DNA from: Metridium senile
Taxonomy: Eukaryota; Cnidaria; Anthozoa; Actiniaria; Metridiidae
Reading direction: 5' to 3'
Length of the DNA: 64,000 bases
NCBI GenBank assembly: GCA_949775045.1
Contig: OX459098.1
Location: 661,001 to 725,000, forward strand
Part shown: positions 34,313-47,900 of the stretch, piece after piece
Numbering within the stretch: the first letter of the stretch is position 1
How the letters are laid out: each line of letters opens with the position of its first letter
Made by a program: the position numbers and the translations under genes
Notes under the pieces: generated by a model
Told to the model about the DNA's origin: nothing
The model's input: the letters and a program-made list of their open reading frames with translations, nothing else
Databases searched by the model: none

Positions 34313-37300
34313 ATGTCTCGTCGCCAATCGAATAAAAACAGAGTTGCAGCCTTACAGAAGCAGTTACTGAGCTCTGGTCGTCTATACGAGGATCGCGATT
34401 TCCCGCCAAACTTTAACAGCCTTAACTTGAGTAGGAGAGAGACTGGGAAAATTACATGGAAGAGGCCTGGGGTGAGTACACCTATTTCAAAACTATAGTT
34501 TCCTTACAAACACTGACGCAGTCTACACTAGTTTAACCGCTAGTTATCGTACATTTTTACTACAATTGTTTCCTTAAAAACATCGACGCAGTCCACACTA
34601 GTTTAACCGCTAGTTATCGTACATTTTTACTCCAATTGTTTTCTTAAAAACATCGACGCAGTCCACACTAGTTTAACCACTAGTTATCGTACATTTCTAC
34701 TCCAATAGTTTCCTTAGAAACACTGACGCAGTTCACACTAGTTTAACCACTAGTTGTCGTATCGATTTTGTATCGATTGATAACCGGTATATTTTCTTTA
34801 CATTTATCTAGGAAATATGCAATTCTCCCAAGTTCTTCTCCCAGGGAGTTAGTAAGAACGATGTCGCTCAGGGCCGCATTAGAAACTGTTGGTTTGTTGC
34901 TGCGCTCGCTGACCTAACTCTGTCCGACGACCTATTCAACAACGTTTGTCCCAAGAACCAGTCTTACGATAAGGGATTCTATTGCGGGATGTTCCATTTT
35001 AATTTCTGGCGGTTTGGCGAGTGGCAGGAGGTTATCATTGATGATTATTTACCAACTGTCAACGGACGGTTGTTTTTTACTCACTCCAATGACGAGGATG
35101 AGTTCTGGAGCGCCTTGTTAGAGAAAGCCTATGCAAAGTAAGTATAATGATAGTGATGGTTGTGGTGATGGTGGTGGTGGTGGTGATGATGGTGATGATA
35201 ATGATAATGATATTGATATTGATGGTGGTGGTGGTGGTGGTGGTGGTTTTGGTGTTGGTGGTGATACATGATGATGGTGGTGGTGGTGTTGATGAGTATG
35301 ATGATGATTAGTTACAATGATGATGATGATGGTGGTGGTGGTTTTGGGTTTGGTGATGATGCTGGTGACGATGATGGTGATGGCGGTATTAGTGATAGTG
35401 ATGGTGATGATGATGATGATGGTGATAATGAGTTGATGATGATGGTGATGATAGTGATGGTGATGATGTTGATGACGACGACGACGAAGATGATGATGAT
35501 GATGATAGTGATGATGGTGATGGTGTTGATGATAATGATAATGATGACCATAATAATGATGATGATGATGATGATGATGATAGTGATGATTGTGATGATG
35601 GTGATGGTGTTGATGATAATGATAATGATATGACCATGATAATGATGATGATGATGATGACGACGACGAAGATGATGATAATGATAAGGGGATAGTAATG
35701 ATAATGATTTACTATGTTCATAGAATCTGTGGTTCGTACGGTGCCATGGGACTCGGTCGTATCAGCGAGGCTCTGCAAGACTTCACGGGGGGTATCATCG
35801 AGCTGATAGAAATCGACAAAGAACAAAAGGCACATCTACTGAACGTCATAGCCAAGGCACATGAACGACAGTCACTGATGGGCTGTAGTATAGAGGTAAG
35901 ACACACAGACAAATAGATAGACAGACAGACAGACAGACAGTTTGGCAGAGAGAGAGAGACAAAAATATGTATAAAAATATTCATAAGGGCTACGGTGAGT
36001 TCAGTGTATGCCGTATGTTTAGCGAAATCTTTTATCGAAAGATTTTATATCGTAAGCTTTTATCTGCCAGAGTACAATTATATATCACTAAAAATAATAA
36101 TACATTGTAAGTCATTGCTCTTTTTAGTAACGTTGACGAAACAAACAAACATTCAAACTAACAGACAAACAACAGAAAAACAGACAAACAAAGACTGAAA
36201 TATATTTGCAGTCATATATGCAATAACGTTGTCTCAAGACTTAATTGTCTTCTTGTCATTTCAGGCCCAGGGATCTGATTCAACTAGTGGTGAAGAAAAT
36301 TACCTTGACAACGGACTTATAACAAAGCATGCCTATTCTATAACCGGTTTGACGACGGTATGTAACCGGTTTAACCAGTTTAGATATATTTTTAATGTTT
36401 ATTTTATTAGTAGTATTTGTTTCACGCGGTGTACTTTATATAGGTTTCTTTGAGCTGCATTAGAGGTAGGCCCGATGTAGATCTTCTGCGAATACGCAAT
36501 CCACATGCAAACGAGGCTGAATGGAAGGGTCCTTGGTCAGATAGGTATGTGGAAATAATCACGTGACACTTTTGATTGACACTAATGAATTATTGATTGA
36601 TAAAACTAATTGTGGTTTTTTTAGATCTCCAGAGTGGAGCATGTTGTCTTCCAAAGAGAGAGAACGGTTGAATCTTACTTTTGACGAGGATGGAGAATTC
36701 TGGTAAGCTATATTGATCAAGTCAATAATTAACGTTTAATTTTCTTGACGGTAATTGGATATTTTATTCTAGCTACGTAACACTGTTTGCATTCTACGTA
36801 ACACTGTTTGCATTCTACGTAACACAGTTTGCATTCTACGTAACACTGTTTGCATTCTACGTAACACAGTTTGCATTCTACGTAACACTGTTTGCATTCT
36901 ACGTAACACTGTTTGCATTCTACGTAACACTGTTTGCATTCTACGTAACACTGTTTGCATTCTACGTAACACAGTTTCATTCTACGTAACACTGTTTCAT
37001 TTTACGTAACACTGTTTCATTTTATGTAACACTGTGCCAATCTTTCTGTCCTACAGGATTTCAATAGACGATTTCTTACGTAACTTTACGCGTCTTGAGA
37101 TCTGCATGTTAACACCTGACAGTGTCTTAAATAACAACAAGAAACAATGGCATCTTTACAAAGAAACTGGTCGATGGCAGCGAGGTGTTAGTGCCGGGGG
37201 ATGTAGAAACTTTATAGAAACCTTCCACACCAACCCGCAATACAGGTACGTAAGAGTGCTGCGTAACAGTAGGTCTAACGTGAGATTGTTGCGTAATGTT

Positions 37301-40300
37301 GTATACCCAAAACCTCGACGTATAAGATCGTTATATGATGGTCATCGCGTAAAGTAGGTTAGAGTAAGTGTTACGCAAATGTTACACAAACGAAATGGTG
37401 CGTACCTGCGCGCAGCAATATCGTAAGTGTTACATAATGTAATGTTAGATAATTACGTGATGAAACGTTTAGTTACGTGATGAAACGTTTAGTTACGTGA
37501 TGATACGTTTAGTTACGTTATTCGTTACGTTAATAGTATATATATTGTTTTAGGGTCACCCTAGAAGACACGGATAACGACAATAGTTGTTCCCTGGTTA
37601 TATCTTTGATGCGTGTTGATCGTAGAACACGTAGCAATATGCGTACGCGACCAGCAATTGGTTTCGCTGTGTATGAGGTAACGTATAGTCTATGTAACGT
37701 AGAACTAACAAACTGGCAACTTATACCTAGACTATAATCTTACGTTTCTGCAGATCCCATCTGAGGAGAAAAACAATGGACTCTTTACCCGTGACTTCTT
37801 CGAGCATAACAAGGCGGTTGTCATGACGACGTCATTTAGCAAATTGCGTGACATCACGTGTCGGTACAATCTTCCCCCAGGGGACTACCTGATAGTACCA
37901 TCCTCCTTCCAACCGAACAAAGATATCGAGTTCTTGTTGAGAATCTTTTCTGAGAAGAGGCATAAAGCAAGGTAAGGACTTGGGAGAAACAAACGTGGAT
38001 GGGTTTTTGATGAATAAATGGAAGTAGGGAAGAGAGGGAGGGAGGGAGGAAGGAAGGAATTAGGAAGGAAGGAAGGAAGGAAGGAAGGAAAAATGAGATG
38101 AGAGAGAGAAAGGCCGGAGGAAATGTTTCAGTAGATGGATGGATGGATGGATGGATGGATGCACTTAGAAGGAATTCGAAGGTACGATTCTTGGAGGATA
38201 ATTGTATATAAATGAATTGATCGATTATCAAATTAAACTGATTTATGTTCGCAGGGAGATAGACCAAGAAACCAAAATGGACCAAGTTCCCAAGGTAATG
38301 ACACCATGTACCTTACTGCTGTTTTTCTGTGTCTCTTCTCTTCTCTTCCTTGCTTGTTTCCTTCCTTCCTTCTTTCTTTCCTTCCTTCAATTTATTCCTA
38401 AGCCTTGCTTCAGTCCCTTCCTTCTTCCCTTCTTCATTCCCATCCTCCCTCCCTTCCTTCCTTCCTTCCTTCCTTCCTTCCTTCCTTCCTTCCTTCCTTC
38501 CATTGTTTCATCCGTTTATCCTCTCTGTTGACCTTTATGTCCTAGGTCGTCATCACTCAACAAGATGCTGACGATATCGATAAACAGTTCTGGGAAGACT
38601 TTCATCGTGATGCAGGCGAGGTTTGTATTGTCTTTAGTATTACTTGAACGAACAATATGAGAATACTAAGATGTACGTTGGCATGAGTGGTGGAAAGATG
38701 AATGTTCTCACCTTCCACCGCTGTGATTCAGGTGTGTGTCCCCTCTAGCTCTTGTCAAATATTAATATTGTGATATTTGCAGGATGGTGAACTGGATCAA
38801 TATGAACTACAACAACTGCTATCAAAAACCTACACAAAGGGTATGTTTATCTCTTCAACAACCTGCATGAACGGTTTTCGACGATCTTGTTCCCAGTACC
38901 TTATACCTTCGCTTTTGGTCGATCCCACCCACAAGCGAAAATTAAAGGTCCTGAGGGCGAGGTTGCCTTTTTTTCGAGTTTCAGAACCATTAAATTTGTA
39001 CTGACTATAAACCTATTCTGTCATTCAGAGCTAAACAACAATCCATTTTGTCTGGAGGGATGCAGGTATTGGTCTGTTAAAAGTTGTAACTTTGATTAAA
39101 ATATTAAAAAAACGTTAACAATTAAAATGCATTAAGGCTTGTCAATTTGTAAATACATTGTATATATTTTTTTGCAAACGTTTTGCTGTTTTTACTTTGT
39201 TTGTTTTCTAATATTTCTCTCTGTTTTTAGGAGCATGATCTCAATGTTTGATGTATCCTTTGATAATAATTGTGTGTCATTGTCTGTGTTTTTTGGAATA
39301 AGTGTATATAAGAATATTAGTTGTGTCTATTAGATATACACCTATTTCAAAAATCGTTGGCGCACATGAAGCTACAGTCCACACTCTGAAGCTTGCAAAG
39401 GATGTCGGTGATATGGACTTAATTTGTGATTTATTACACGTTTTTTAAATAAATATTTGTATTTATATCTACCACAACAACAACTTGTTATGATCATATA
39501 ACACAAACACGTACAACCAAAATATGCTATGAATATATCGATAACAAGAGAAGAAATACCGACATCCTTTGCAGGCTTTAGAGCGTGGACTGTGGCTTTG
39601 TGTGCGACAACGATTTTTGAAATAGATACATATATATAATGGTTCCTTAATTATTGTGTGCAGACCGATCGTTCAGGTGCGTTAGGCTACAACGAGTTTC
39701 GTGCCCTTAGGATCCTGATGGTTCAGTGGGAGGTAAGCTATTTTACCCAATACTTTCCTGGAAGACCCTTGACTAATGTTATGCATTGTTTGTAGAAAAA
39801 GTTCCATGAGTATGACAGAGATAACAGTGGCGACATGAATGTGTACGAACTGAGACGAGCATTGAAAGGCTTAGGTAAGTTACGTCATTCATTAATTGAT
39901 TGATTGATTGATTGATTCATTCATTCATTCCTTTAATCATGCATTTATTCATTCATTCATTCATTCATTCATTCATTCATCCACAGACAGCCCAACTAGT
40001 CTATTTGATGAATATTTTTAAAGCGAATAATATTATTTTTTACCGCGCGCCTATTGAAAAAAAAGTATTTTGCTCGTTTGCTACTTGACTTGCGCGCTGG
40101 TGGGCTACCTGGGGTGGTTGGTTTGTCGTGCGGAATCGAGAATCGGACGCGACTTTCTCACTCACGCGCGACAGAAATTGAACCGCACGACTTTGACGAA
40201 AAATTGCTTGCGAAAAGCCACAGGAATTCCATCCGCGCGCATTCAAACAAATACACCACAGGAATACCACCCGCGCGCTCAATGATTAATTAACAAAATT

Positions 40301-42097
40301 TTTCCGATATGGCGCTCGGCGCGCGGTAAAAAATTACTTGATTGTCAGTAAAATAAATCCTCAGATAGAATAGTTGGGCTGCCTGTGATTCATTCATCCA
40401 TCCACCCATCCATCCATCCACCCATCCTTCTATTCACTGTTTTATATATCTCTAGGTTACAGTCTTAGTAATTCAGCCCTGAGTTCCGTCGTCCTTCGCT
40501 ATCACAACAAGAGAGGGACAATCTCTTTTGACACCTTCATGCAAATCGTTGTACGAGTAATCGTTATGTTTGGTAAGTATATAAGAAAACAACTTAATTG
40601 GTCTCCCCTAAACAGTGATCAGCGAGGAAGTACATTCAGTTTTACATGAGAAATGAGGACTGAAGACTTCCTGCCAGGTGACCTCGCCTGGAAGCGCGCA
40701 AAGGATTTTTTGTCAAAACGCACAGTTCCAAAATGGCGCCTCTAGACCAACCTCGTCCCAAGGCTCTCCCTTCTGCTTTTTTTCCAAAAAGGCAGCTAGA
40801 AAATGCCCCACTCTTTGCGAATAACACAACAGGATCTTATACGACGATAGTCCCCTTCACAGTTCCCTGCGCCATCTTAAAAGGTAGCCAGGCCTTTTCA
40901 TCGAAGCGAGACGAGCGTTGAGCTTGCAATGATAGAGACACGTGAATAATTGTCCCACAAGGTGTTAAAAGAAGGTCTCTATCATTGCAAGCTCAACGTT
41001 CGTCTCGCTTCAATGCAAAGGCCCGGCTACCTTTCAAGATGGCGCATGGAACTGTGGAGGTGACTATCTATAACAGAGTTATAAGTGAAAGTAATCTTGA
41101 CCTCCGGCTTTACTTCCTTATCCAAGACCATTAGGCCCAGAATCCGATCCTGCACTAACCACTAGACCATCACGACACTAAAGCTGAAAAGAGAATGTTA
41201 AATTTCAGAATGTTGTATGACAATTGTACAATTTTACAGGATATTTCCAAGTAATTTGTTTACGTGCTTATTTAATTAATAGATACCTTCCAGAAGAATA
41301 GTTTGAGTTCACAAAGAAAAGCTACCTTCACTTTAGACCAGGTAACCGTACGCATCGTGATATCGGCCCATATTATCATCATTATCTTCATTACCATCAT
41401 TATCATCACCATCATCACCATCACCATTACCATTATTATTATTATTAGCATTATATTCATCATCATTATCATCCGGCTTCAACATTATTCAGATCATTAG
41501 CATCATCATCATCATCAACATCATCATCATCATCAAGAGAATCTCGAAATCTGTTTTAGGCATACACCTACTTGCGGTAAGGTTGTCATTGTCACAAAGA
41601 AAATAGAACATTTGTGATTTAGTGCGAAAGGAATTAATTAAAAGACAAAAGAGAGAGTTCAGCTTGAGTGATCTTCTTTTGTCTTTTAATCAATTCCTAT
41701 CGTACTAAATCACAAATGTTCTATTTTCTTTATAACAAATGTATATGTTTGTATGACAACCTTACTGCAAGTAGGTGTACCTCGAGTCATTATTAGTTTC
41801 TGACTGACGAATGTAATGTATTCGAAATTTAATTAAGTAAATAAAATAATCGTCATCATCTCACCATCATCATCATTTATATAATCACCATCATCATCAT
41901 TTATATAATCACCATCATCATCATCATTTATATAATCACCACCATCATCATCATTTATATAATCATCATCATCATCATTTATATAATCACCACCATAATC
42001 ATCATCATATCGTTGTATCAGGTTGTAAGCTTAGTGACTGTTACAACTAACTGTATGTTTTGTCTCTTAGTTCATCGAGTCGACTTTGACGATATGA
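34313..42097 (+). CDS. Classical calpain (calcium-dependent cysteine protease), complete
   Basis: Nineteen coding exons: 34313-34471, 34812-35137, 35724-35895, 36265-36357, 36444-36544, 36625-36702, 37057-37245, 37554-37677, 37754-37971, 38255-38294, 38546-38620, 38783-38840, 39029-39065, 39231-39252, 39664-39732, 39796-39874, 40456-40572, 41283-41341, 42071-42097. All phases join, giving 680 residues, the usual length for classical calpains. The protease core carries Cys79 (NCWFVAAL), His241 (KHAYSIT) and Asn269 (RIRNPH), so the triad is intact. The C2-like domain starts at WISIDDFLRNFTRLEIC, and a penta-EF-hand domain fills the last 190 or so residues. EF2 (DTDRSGALGYNE) and EF3 (DRDNSGDMNVYE) have good loops; EF4 and EF5 are degenerate. 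Odd points: the residues before Cys are RN rather than GD, and the Trp after RNP is His. Expected role: calcium-triggered limited proteolysis in the cytosol. Which CAPN subgroup it belongs to was not decided. Confidence 0.95.
34477..34765 (+). repeat. Family B satellite, about four copies, in calpain intron 1
   Basis: Begins five bases inside the intron with TACACCTATTTCAAAACT, followed by family B units to 34765, so nearly all of intron 1 is repeat. The last 46 bp before exon 2 look unique. Confidence 0.85.
35140..35700 (+). repeat. GAT/GGT microsatellite block in calpain intron 2
   Basis: Imperfect GATGAT and GGTGGT repeats start right after the exon 2 donor and fill the intron. Confidence 0.95.
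36765..37035 (+). repeat. 21-bp minisatellite in calpain intron 6, about 12 units
   Basis: Unit CTACGTAACACTGTTTGCATT, with some CACAG variants and shorter last units. It ends about 20 bp before exon 7. Its 21-bp period keeps minus-strand frames open; these are not genes. Confidence 0.97.
38030..38510 (+). repeat. Purine and pyrimidine runs (GGAA)n and (CTTC)n around calpain exon 10
   Basis: GGAAGGAA repeats at 38038-38095 and CCTTCCTT repeats at 38445-38500 flank the 40-bp exon 10 (38255-38294). The two runs are complementary and could pair in pre-mRNA. Confidence 0.85.
39335..39632. mobile_element. Inverted-repeat element with TATACACCTATTTCAA ends, in a calpain intron
   Basis: Ends TATACACCTATTTCAAAAAT and an inverse near 39632. 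GCAAAGGATGTCGGT is mirrored by CCGACATCCTTTGC. A half copy lies at 19587-19640. Confidence 0.85.
40848..41067. mobile_element. Fold-back element, family H copy 2, in a calpain intron
   Basis: Ends ATAGTCCCCTTCACAGTTCC and its inverse; arms include CGCCATCTT and CAATGATAGAGAC. Confidence 0.85.
41075..41182 (-). repeat. Possible tRNA-derived SINE fragment
   Basis: The minus strand reads GATGGTCTAGTGGTTAGTGC, which fits a Pol III A box, followed by GGATCGGATTCTGGG in place of a good B box. It abuts a family H element. Confidence 0.35.
41563..41779. mobile_element. Family G element, copy 2, uninterrupted, in the last calpain intron
   Basis: Same ends and arms as 21505-22073 but only 217 bp, with a simple central spacer. 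Confidence 0.85.
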
Positions 42098-42321
42098 CGA
42101 GTGACGTCATCCTGTGACGTCACGATGCCATCATCTAGCCAATCAAGACCGATCTATTTATAATCAATTATTATTTATAACTGAATGTATAATTTTGGTT
42201 GAGTGTATTTATAGGTGGATAATGTTTTTGTTGTAAATGCATGGTTTGTAAATGGAGAATGGAGTACATTGTCGTTTTTAAAACCTTTTTAATATTTAAT
42301 ACTTTTCTTTTATTTAAATTT

Positions 42322-42327
42322 AATAAA
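42322..42327 (+). terminator. Candidate polyadenylation signal of calpain
   Basis: AATAAA lies 225 bp after the calpain stop codon in AT-rich sequence. It is the first such signal on the coding strand and gives a plausible short 3' UTR. A repeat element starts about 65 bp further on. Confidence 0.5.
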
Positions 42328-42390
42328 CTAGGGATTCATTTGATTTCTTGCTGTATTAGTTTTTCCCAGGTTAGGGGTGGGGAGTTGTTG

Positions 42391-42607
42391 TTGCCCGGGG
42401 GGGTGAAACTGCCTTTGACCAAGTGTTAGGGCTGATCGGCACTCCTTTCAGGGTTGAAAATATTCCCTGTGCGTACCTTAAGGGTTCTTCTCAAAAGTCA
42501 GCTACGTAACATGACTCTGATTCTGTAAGGGTCATTTTTACTCTGCTATGTTGCTAAAAGTAAGCTTAGCTGGCAAGAACGTCGCACCATCGTACCTTTT
42601 AGGGGTT
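42391..42607. mobile_element. Family D element, copy 3, right end missing
   Basis: Starts GCCCGGGGGGGTGAAACTGC, continues through TAAGCTTAGCTGGCAAGAAC as in copy 2, and then stops without the inverted right end. Truncated. Confidence 0.75.
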
Positions 42608-43239
42608 ACAGCGATATTCGTTGCATCGGGACCTGCTGTTTGAAAACTTCGGTTTGATTTGGTCTTTTGTGGACCGTCAATCAACTAGGGGGCGCGGAGT
42701 TATGTAATGGTTAGCCGCTGATCATGAGCCGCTGATCATGTTGTTGGTGTGAGTGATAAAGGACGAGGGGGAGGGGGTGGAGTGAGTGTTGTTATTTGAA
42801 TAACAAACAATTCATTCAATATTCACTTTAATTAATAGAATTTTTGGATTAGTCATACATCATGATATTTATAATTATTAACTATTACTAATACATTAAA
42901 AAAAGCAAAAACAATGAAAAAATACATGAAATATGGAAGCAAATAAAAAATTGCTGACCTTTGATCTTTCATAGACAATACGCATGCGCGTTATTTTCTA
43001 AAACAAAGCATCATGGGAAACAGCGCTTGGACTATTTTACGATAACTTGAAAAAACCCTCAAATCATTTTGTCATGTTGTAATTTCCCTGTTGCTAAAAT
43101 GCTTTCAGGTTTTGTAAAGAAAACAAAAACGGATTTATAAGTGATTTTTTTAAGCGAACATAAAATGCAATGACTCAGTTTCCCATCATACTTTGTTCGA
43201 GAAAATGTCGCCTGTGTAAACTGCCTATTGCAAATAAAT

Positions 43240-43500
43240 GGTACTGACATTTCGAGCATTTATCCTTCGTCACAAAAAAACTTATACACCGTGTAAAAGA
43301 GTGTTACTCACTTACGTTTAGGACGTTAATCCTTCTTTAGTAAAAATGGTAACATATTACACCGTATAAAAGAGAGTGTTACTTACTGACGTTTTGGACG
43401 TTAATCCTTCGTCGAAGTAAAAATAGTAACTTACCGTATAAAAGAGTGTTACTTACTGACGTTAAGAGCTTTCGTTTGACGAGGGATTGACGTTCTAAAA
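43240..43500 (+). repeat. Tandem repeat of about 75 bp with GACGTT...CCTTCGTC boxes
   Basis: Three to four units with CACCGTGTAAAAGAGTGTTA and GGACGTTAATCCTTCGTCG. The box resembles the TTTCGAGCTTTAGCCCTTCG box beside family A satellites. Confidence 0.8.
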
Positions 43501-43769
43501 GTCAGTAACAATCTTTATTTGGTACCCGTGTCTATACATTTCAAAACCAATTGTTTTCTCAGGAGTAATGTGATCAGACAGCTCAATTGTGTGCAGTTTT
43601 GTGGAAAATTAAGATCATTTTACGCAATCAAAATAACATTCTACAAATTAAAGTGATGGTAATATTATATATCTAAGTGTAAAATAGCCTAAGGTTGATT
43701 CTCGATATTCTGCGAACGCGGTGGTTGTGGCTTGCATGTTGTTTTCACAACTAGTAGGTGAGCGTAGTG

Positions 43770-44030
43770 TTTACAAGTGTTGGTATTGTTATGCTAATAT
43801 CCCAACCATTTTAACAAGAGATTTTTTAATTTTCTTTGTTCGTATAACAATGGTTGGTTGTCAAAACCATAACAAAATACGTCTCTGTACGTCCACAAAT
43901 ACCACAAATGTTGGTATTGTGATATTAATTTGCCAACCATTTTAACAATAGAAATTTTAATTTTCTTTGTGCTAATATTAATGGTTGGTTGGCAAAACCA
44001 TAACAGTACGTCACTGTACGTCAACCTATA
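43770..44030 (+). repeat. Direct repeat of about 125 bp, two copies
   Basis: Each copy has CCAACCATTTTAACAA and, inverted, ATGGTTGGTTG, so each can fold back. Confidence 0.8.
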
Positions 44031-44939
44031 CACTGGGTCCGTTGAATACCGAGAATCAAGAGTGTAAGTAAATGGATTGGAAACTACTTCATATCATTCT
44101 CGGATCTCAATGGCAGCTAGAAGACTGGAACTGAGCTTTTTTCAAAACAATTCAATTCCAGTCCCTTTTAGACAACTCGTACCTTTTTGCACGAGAGAGC
44201 TTGGGATTAGATTTGGATAACAAAATAATGTACATCACTAGCTTTTTACATTTAAAGTGACCGCAAAGTATTGTGGGTAATGATTCCCAGCTTCCTTTGC
44301 GCGATGTGAAGTATGTTCAAAGAATATTGAGTAAATACTGATGATGATTAACCGATGGCACCGATATCACATTAAAACGGACCTGTTGAAATTAGACCAT
44401 GATGATGATGATGACGATTATGATAATGATGATGACAATGATGATAACGATAATAATGATTTAATATGATAATATTGATGATGATGATGATGATGATAAT
44501 ACATGTAATAATGTTGGTGATGATAATAGTGATAATGATGAAGATGACAATGACAATGATGATAATAATGATTATGATAATATTGATGATGATGATGATG
44601 ATTATGAAGATGATAATAGTGATGATGATGATGATGATAACGAGAATGATACTACATGTAATAACGTTGGTGATGATAATAGTGATGATGATGATGATGA
44701 TGACACTACAGATGCTAATGATACCATAGATAATGACAATGATAGATTCTTCTAATGTGATATCAGTGACATAACAAAGCAGTCAGTTCATCAGTAAGTA
44801 CTTGTCAGAAGATCAAATAGTATCAGAATGATAGCTATGGTTTTTTTCTACTCTCGTCATCTTCTAGTATGTTGATAGAAGCGTCCATGGCTTGATAGCA
44901 GTATTAATAATAAATATAACATTGGTGGCGTTTACAAAA

Positions 44940-47900
44940 TCAGACATCTACTACCATCTTCTTGTGAACGTCCATATTGCCAACAATCTGATGAATAGAA
45001 ATACAAACATTAACGAGCATAGAAAACAGAATAGACTAAATAACACTTGTATAATACATTTATAATTCATTTATAATAATAATACATATCATATCTCCCC
45101 TTTCAAAGTAATTAAAACATCTTCAATAATATATCAAGCTAACTGTCAAGTCTAGACTCTGGCTATTACAGTTAGCTACTACTACATGGCATCTGTTTCA
45201 ATTAATATTGTTCAATAAAATTGTAAACTATAAGTAGTGAATAAAGATGAATTGAATTTATTTGAATTGAACATGTATGTAATATGGTTTGCTTTGTGAG
45301 GCCCTTGTGTAAAGAACAACACATTGAACAAGCTCAGTCTAGTGAATACATAGAATTAGAGCCTGTGGACGACAACCGTTTTTCAATGAAATCCATTCAG
45401 TTCCCAGCGCCATCTTAAAACATAGCCGGGTCTTTGCATAGAAGCGCGACGGACATTGATTTAGCAATGATAGAGATACTTGAATTATTGTCGGGCAAGG
45501 TGTTAAAAGGTCTCTATCATTGCAAGCTCAAGATTCGTCTCGCTCGATGCAAAGGCCTGAATACTTTTCAAGATGGTAAAGGGAACTGTGAAGGAACCTA
45601 TTGATTGTCTACAAGGATATATATACTTACAGCACAAAATTCACTAAAGCAGATTTTTCCATCACCATCTTTGTCGGCATTCAGTATTGTCTTATCTACT
45701 ATCTGCTGCAGTTGTGTTTCTTTCAAATTGTTGCCGACCATCATTTTCAAGACTTGAAATAGTTCACCGTTAGAGATTAGACCATCATTGTCCATGTCGT
45801 AGATCCTAAAGGCAACTGGACGGACAGATAGTATCATGTTAGTAATAGGATAACAACAATAGCATCATCATATTTACCATCATCACTTTTTAAATCATTA
45901 TTATTATCATCATTGTCATTATTATAATCATCATTATTATCATCATTATTGTCATTATCATTTTTGTCATCATTATCATCATCATTATTATTGTCATTAT
46001 TATAATCATCATCATTATTATCATTATTATCATTATCATTATTGTCATCATTATCATCATCATTGTCATCATCATCATTATCATCATCATTACTATGGAA
46101 ATCAGTAGACTGGTAATCATGCCCCAAAAATTCCGTCCACATGACCAATTTTTTTTTGTACCATGTGATCGCTTCTGGCCAATCATTTTGCTCAAAATTG
46201 GTCATGTGGTACAAAAAGACACACCCCCAAGGCCAAATTTTTAACGTACATTTAACCACTCTAGTGATTTTCATAGTATTGTCATCATTATTATTATTGT
46301 CATTATTATTATCATCATCATTGTTGTCATCATTATTATCATCATTCAGAGTTTGTGCTGATGTCAGTAAACAAAATCTAAGGAGTTTTCAAGGACCAAA
46401 AAGTAATTTTTAAGCACTTTTTGTGACAACTTTGATATATTAATAATATTCCCTTCATGTTAGCGTCGCACAGAATGAATTTTTTTTTATCCAATTTGAT
46501 TTGCAATACCAGATTTTTTACCCTACTTTAGCTAGAATTAAGGAGTTTTTAAGAAGTTTTTGCTGATTTTTTTTAAATTCAAGGGCTTTTCAAGTGCCCT
46601 TAAAAACGTGAATCAAATCTAAGGAGTTTTCAAGGAGTTTAAGGAGTAGCATGAACCCTGCATAATCATCTGGCAAGGCTTGCCGTCCAGACATACAAAC
46701 CCTTGCTATTCTCAAGATATTGAGCTACATGTAAATCATTTAGAGAATGTTTGGTCTGACATTTGATTTATAAATAGAGTTATTTTGTGCTACTGATATT
46801 TAAATGATTGACAAGTTCACCGAATCGGCTTATCCAATGCTACGGACACGGGTGAAAAACGCACTGAGCATGCTCAGAAGACAGTCGTGTTTACAATAAA
46901 ACCATTGGGGTTTTACCGGCATTTGGTAAATCTTGAAAGTTAAGAAAGTTTGTGGAAAGTTAGAGCTTATATTTTCCTAACATATTACACTAGTTGTTTT
47001 CTTTCCCTGGTAATAATACAAGAGAAATTCGTATAATACATAACATGACACCATTTATAAAATCTTCAGTTACTCTTTGGTTCAAAAGAAAATCCGAACA
47101 TGCACAGTGCCTTTTTCATCCGTGTCGTTGCTATGTAGGTTTCCACCCAAATCAAAACCTCTGGAATAAAAAACTTTTCTTCCATAAATTTTCCATGTGA
47201 TATTAATATACATAAGACAAAGAATTTTATTCCCAAAAGTTTTGAATTGGTTGGAAACATTCATAGCTGCAATGCAATAGTCGATGTGGTCCATTGATAC
47301 TTACATTTGAGTTTTGATTCTTTGTCTCCTTTGACACTGAACTGTGAAACACCTTCAATAAATTCTGAAAAACAAACAACAAAGATTAAAATCAATAATA
47401 AATTACAAAATGTATTATTAAATAAACATATCATGAGAATTTTACAGTCATTGTTTTCTGCATAAAGTTGCTTCGCGGACTGCGATATTGATTTCTCTTG
47501 TGAAATTCAATGTGGAATACCCACGTCCTCCAATGAATTTACCTATTGTATCGAACATTTAGAGGAACTTATGTGGTATCATGTGATATTTGTTTAGTGT
47601 AAATGTCTTTTTTTGGTGGATAACGTTATTGACATTGATTGTATATGATTTCCATGCAGAATGACGGCTGATTTTGTACAATATAAGACAGTGTACATAA
47701 CACAAACATGAATTTCATATATTTTCTAGTCATAACAATCAATATTTAATAATAACATTTCTAAAACACATTAATAACTCATAAGAAAATTACAAAATAA
47801 ATCATAGCAGTGGTGTGTACTTTGTTTTGTTTTGATTAATATTTTGCATTAATTAATATTAACAAGTTAGTATAAATCTCTTTTTGCACTTTTGCACTCT

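Larger units (their letters stand above)
42328..44939. other. Intergenic region between convergent calpain and calcineurin B
   Basis: Contains the 3' UTR space of both genes, half of an inverted-repeat element (42391-42607), tandem repeats at 43.24-43.50 and 43.77-44.03 kb, and a GAT-rich microsatellite at 44.40-44.73 kb. No coding exon was recognised. Confidence 0.6.

Noticed and set aside
36729..37030. CRISPR-like regular array (21-bp units)
   Set aside because: No unique spacers and no eukaryotic context for CRISPR; a plain minisatellite in a calpain intron.
42071..42117. Reading the last calpain exon directly from 40572 to give a different C-terminus
   Set aside because: The exon at 41283-41341 fits both phases and gives the family-like ending LDQFIESTLTI, so the direct join is not needed.
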